DNA from: Bacteroides sp. UBA7335
Lineage (GTDB): Bacteria; Bacteroidota; Bacteroidia; Bacteroidales; Bacteroidaceae
DNA: 14,997 bases
Direction: 5' to 3'
NCBI GenBank assembly: GCA_002471185.1
Contig: DKPL01000080.1
Location: 571 to 15,567 of the forward strand
Shown: piece after piece, positions 14,095 to 14,997 of the stretch
Layout of the letters: every line of letters begins with the position of its first letter
How positions within the stretch are numbered: position 1 is the stretch's first letter
The notes under the pieces: generated by a model
What the model saw: the letters and a program-made list of their open reading frames with translations, nothing else
Database searches by the model: none
What the model was told of the DNA's origin: nothing
Translations under genes and position numbers: made by a program

Positions 14095-14997
14095 TTATAT
14101 ACTCTGAATATAACTAACCAAGTTGTCGTCTCGTGTTAGATCTAGTTTTTTGCGTAGTCTCATGCGGGCTTTTTTCAATGCCTCTTCTGATTGAAACGTA
14201 ATTTGGGCAATATCTTTATTATTCATATTCAATTTCAAGAAGATGCACAGCTTTCTTTCATTTGGTGTAAGATTAGGAAAACGCTCATTTAAATTATCAT
14301 AGAATGCTTTATTTACCTTTAAAAATAAAGTTTCAAACTCTTCCCAATTAGAATAGGTCGATTTGTTCTTATAGAAGTTCAGCAGAGATCGTACTTCCTT
14401 GTCGTTATTTTCTAGTGTATTAGTATCTATACTTTCTAACATTTTGATGCAATATGCATCGCTTTCCGAGCTTTGTACTAGCTTCAATGCTGCCGAAGCA
14501 ACCTCTTTTTGGCTATACTCCAGCTCATGATTAATGGCATCTATCTCAAGTTTCAATACTTTTTTCTTTAATTGACTAGCGCGATGAATAAAAACAGTCA
14601 GAATGCCAATCAAAATAATAGCTAGTGTAAGAAAGATAATAAATAATCTTTGATTTTTGATTTTTAATGCGTTGTTTAATCTTTCAGCCTCATATACTTC
14701 TTTCTCTTTATCGTGTTTATAAGTTGCTTCCAAAAGCGTTAGCTGTCTGATGTTGTTTTCATTAAATATACTATCAGCTATAGTTTTAAACTCCACATGA
14801 CTTTCATAGGCTTGCTTATATTTATTGCTCGAAGCATAGGCCATTGATAAGTATTTATATCCGGTTTTAATAATCTCCAAATATGATATCTTCTTACCAA
14901 CATGGAGCGATTTATTGGCATATACAATAGCCTGATCATATTTTTCTTGGGCCAGATATACCTTAGCCATCGTCTGCCAGGCTTCGGCACATTGTGC
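14095..14997 (-). CDS. TPR - transmembrane - LuxR-like HTH regulator (C-terminal 300 residues, start outside window)
   Basis: The frame stays open to the right edge, and the residues before the first internal Met (AEAWQTMAKVYLAQ) continue a TPR helix, so the gene starts beyond 14997. Visible order: TPR repeats (about residues 5-80 of the visible part), a charged linker, one transmembrane helix (about 118-138, LFIIFLTLAIILIGILTVFI), a coiled-coil region, and a C-terminal domain (about 240-300). That domain has the LuxR/GerE-like pattern LTPNERKLCIFLKLNMNNKDIAQITFQSEEALKKARMRLRKKL (residues split across helices; read here only as a pattern of TPNERK, NNKDIA and KARMRLRKKL). This architecture is common in Bacteroidetes as a one-piece membrane-associated regulator, with TPRs probably outside and the helix-turn-helix in the cytoplasm. 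The target and signal are unknown. It converges with ansA across 196 bases. Confidence 0.85.
   Translation of the reverse strand, partial: AQCAEAWQTMAKVYLAQEKYDQAIVYANKSLHVGKKISYLEIIKTGYKYLSMAYASSNKYKQAYESHVEFKTIADSIFNENNIRQLTLLEATYKHDKEKEVYEAERLNNALKIKNQRLFIIFLTLAIILIGILTVFIHRASQLKKKVLKLEIDAINHELEYSQKEVASAALKLVQSSESDAYCIKMLESIDTNTLENNDKEVRSLLNFYKNKSTYSNWEEFETLFLKVNKAFYDNLNERFPNLTPNERKLCIFLKLNMNNKDIAQITFQSEEALKKARMRLRKKLDLTRDDNLVSYIQSI

Overview
The window looks like chromosomal DNA of a gut-type Bacteroidales bacterium (Bacteroides or a close relative). The reasons are AT-rich coding DNA, promoters that fit the Bacteroides TTTG / TAnnTTTG pattern with no strong Shine-Dalgarno sites, a TonB-dependent thiamine receptor joined to PnuT and thiamine pyrophosphokinase, and a threonine operon in the order thrA - apgM-like - thrC. 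No insertion sequence, phage, CRISPR, rRNA or tRNA was found; it reads as an ordinary core region with several well-preserved regulatory elements.

Layout. 1-612 (-) is the N-terminal part of an MscS-type mechanosensitive channel that runs off the left edge. Diverging from it is a thiamine salvage operon (+): promoter, TPP riboswitch (736-816), TonB-dependent outer membrane receptor, PnuT-type inner membrane transporter, and thiamine pyrophosphokinase. This gives uptake across both membranes and direct conversion to TPP, with TPP feedback through the riboswitch. The kinase converges on, and overlaps by 15 bases, a TSUP-family permease (-). Upstream of the permease on the same strand are a membrane-anchored nitroreductase-family protein and a flavinylated FMN-binding, NosR/RnfG-like membrane electron-transfer protein. 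These three probably form one transcription unit with an extracytoplasmic redox role.

A 586-base gap (6874-7459) holds four tandem 22-base repeats and a strong terminator. The terminator ends the threonine operon (-): bifunctional aspartokinase/homoserine dehydrogenase (thrA), an alkaline-phosphatase-superfamily protein that is the probable homoserine kinase, and threonine synthase (thrC). Upstream of thrA I find an unlisted 22-codon ORF with six Thr codons, including a late cluster. A set of inverted repeats and a branched hairpin with a U-rich tail follow it. This is a strong candidate for translation-coupled threonine attenuation and is the most interesting signal in the window.

Diverging from the threonine operon is a type I cytoplasmic L-asparaginase (+), with its own promoter lying inside the 5' extension of the open frame. 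The asparaginase supplies aspartate, the substrate of ThrA, so the two divergent units are metabolically linked. The right edge holds the C-terminal part of a TPR - transmembrane - LuxR-like HTH regulator (-) whose start lies outside the window.
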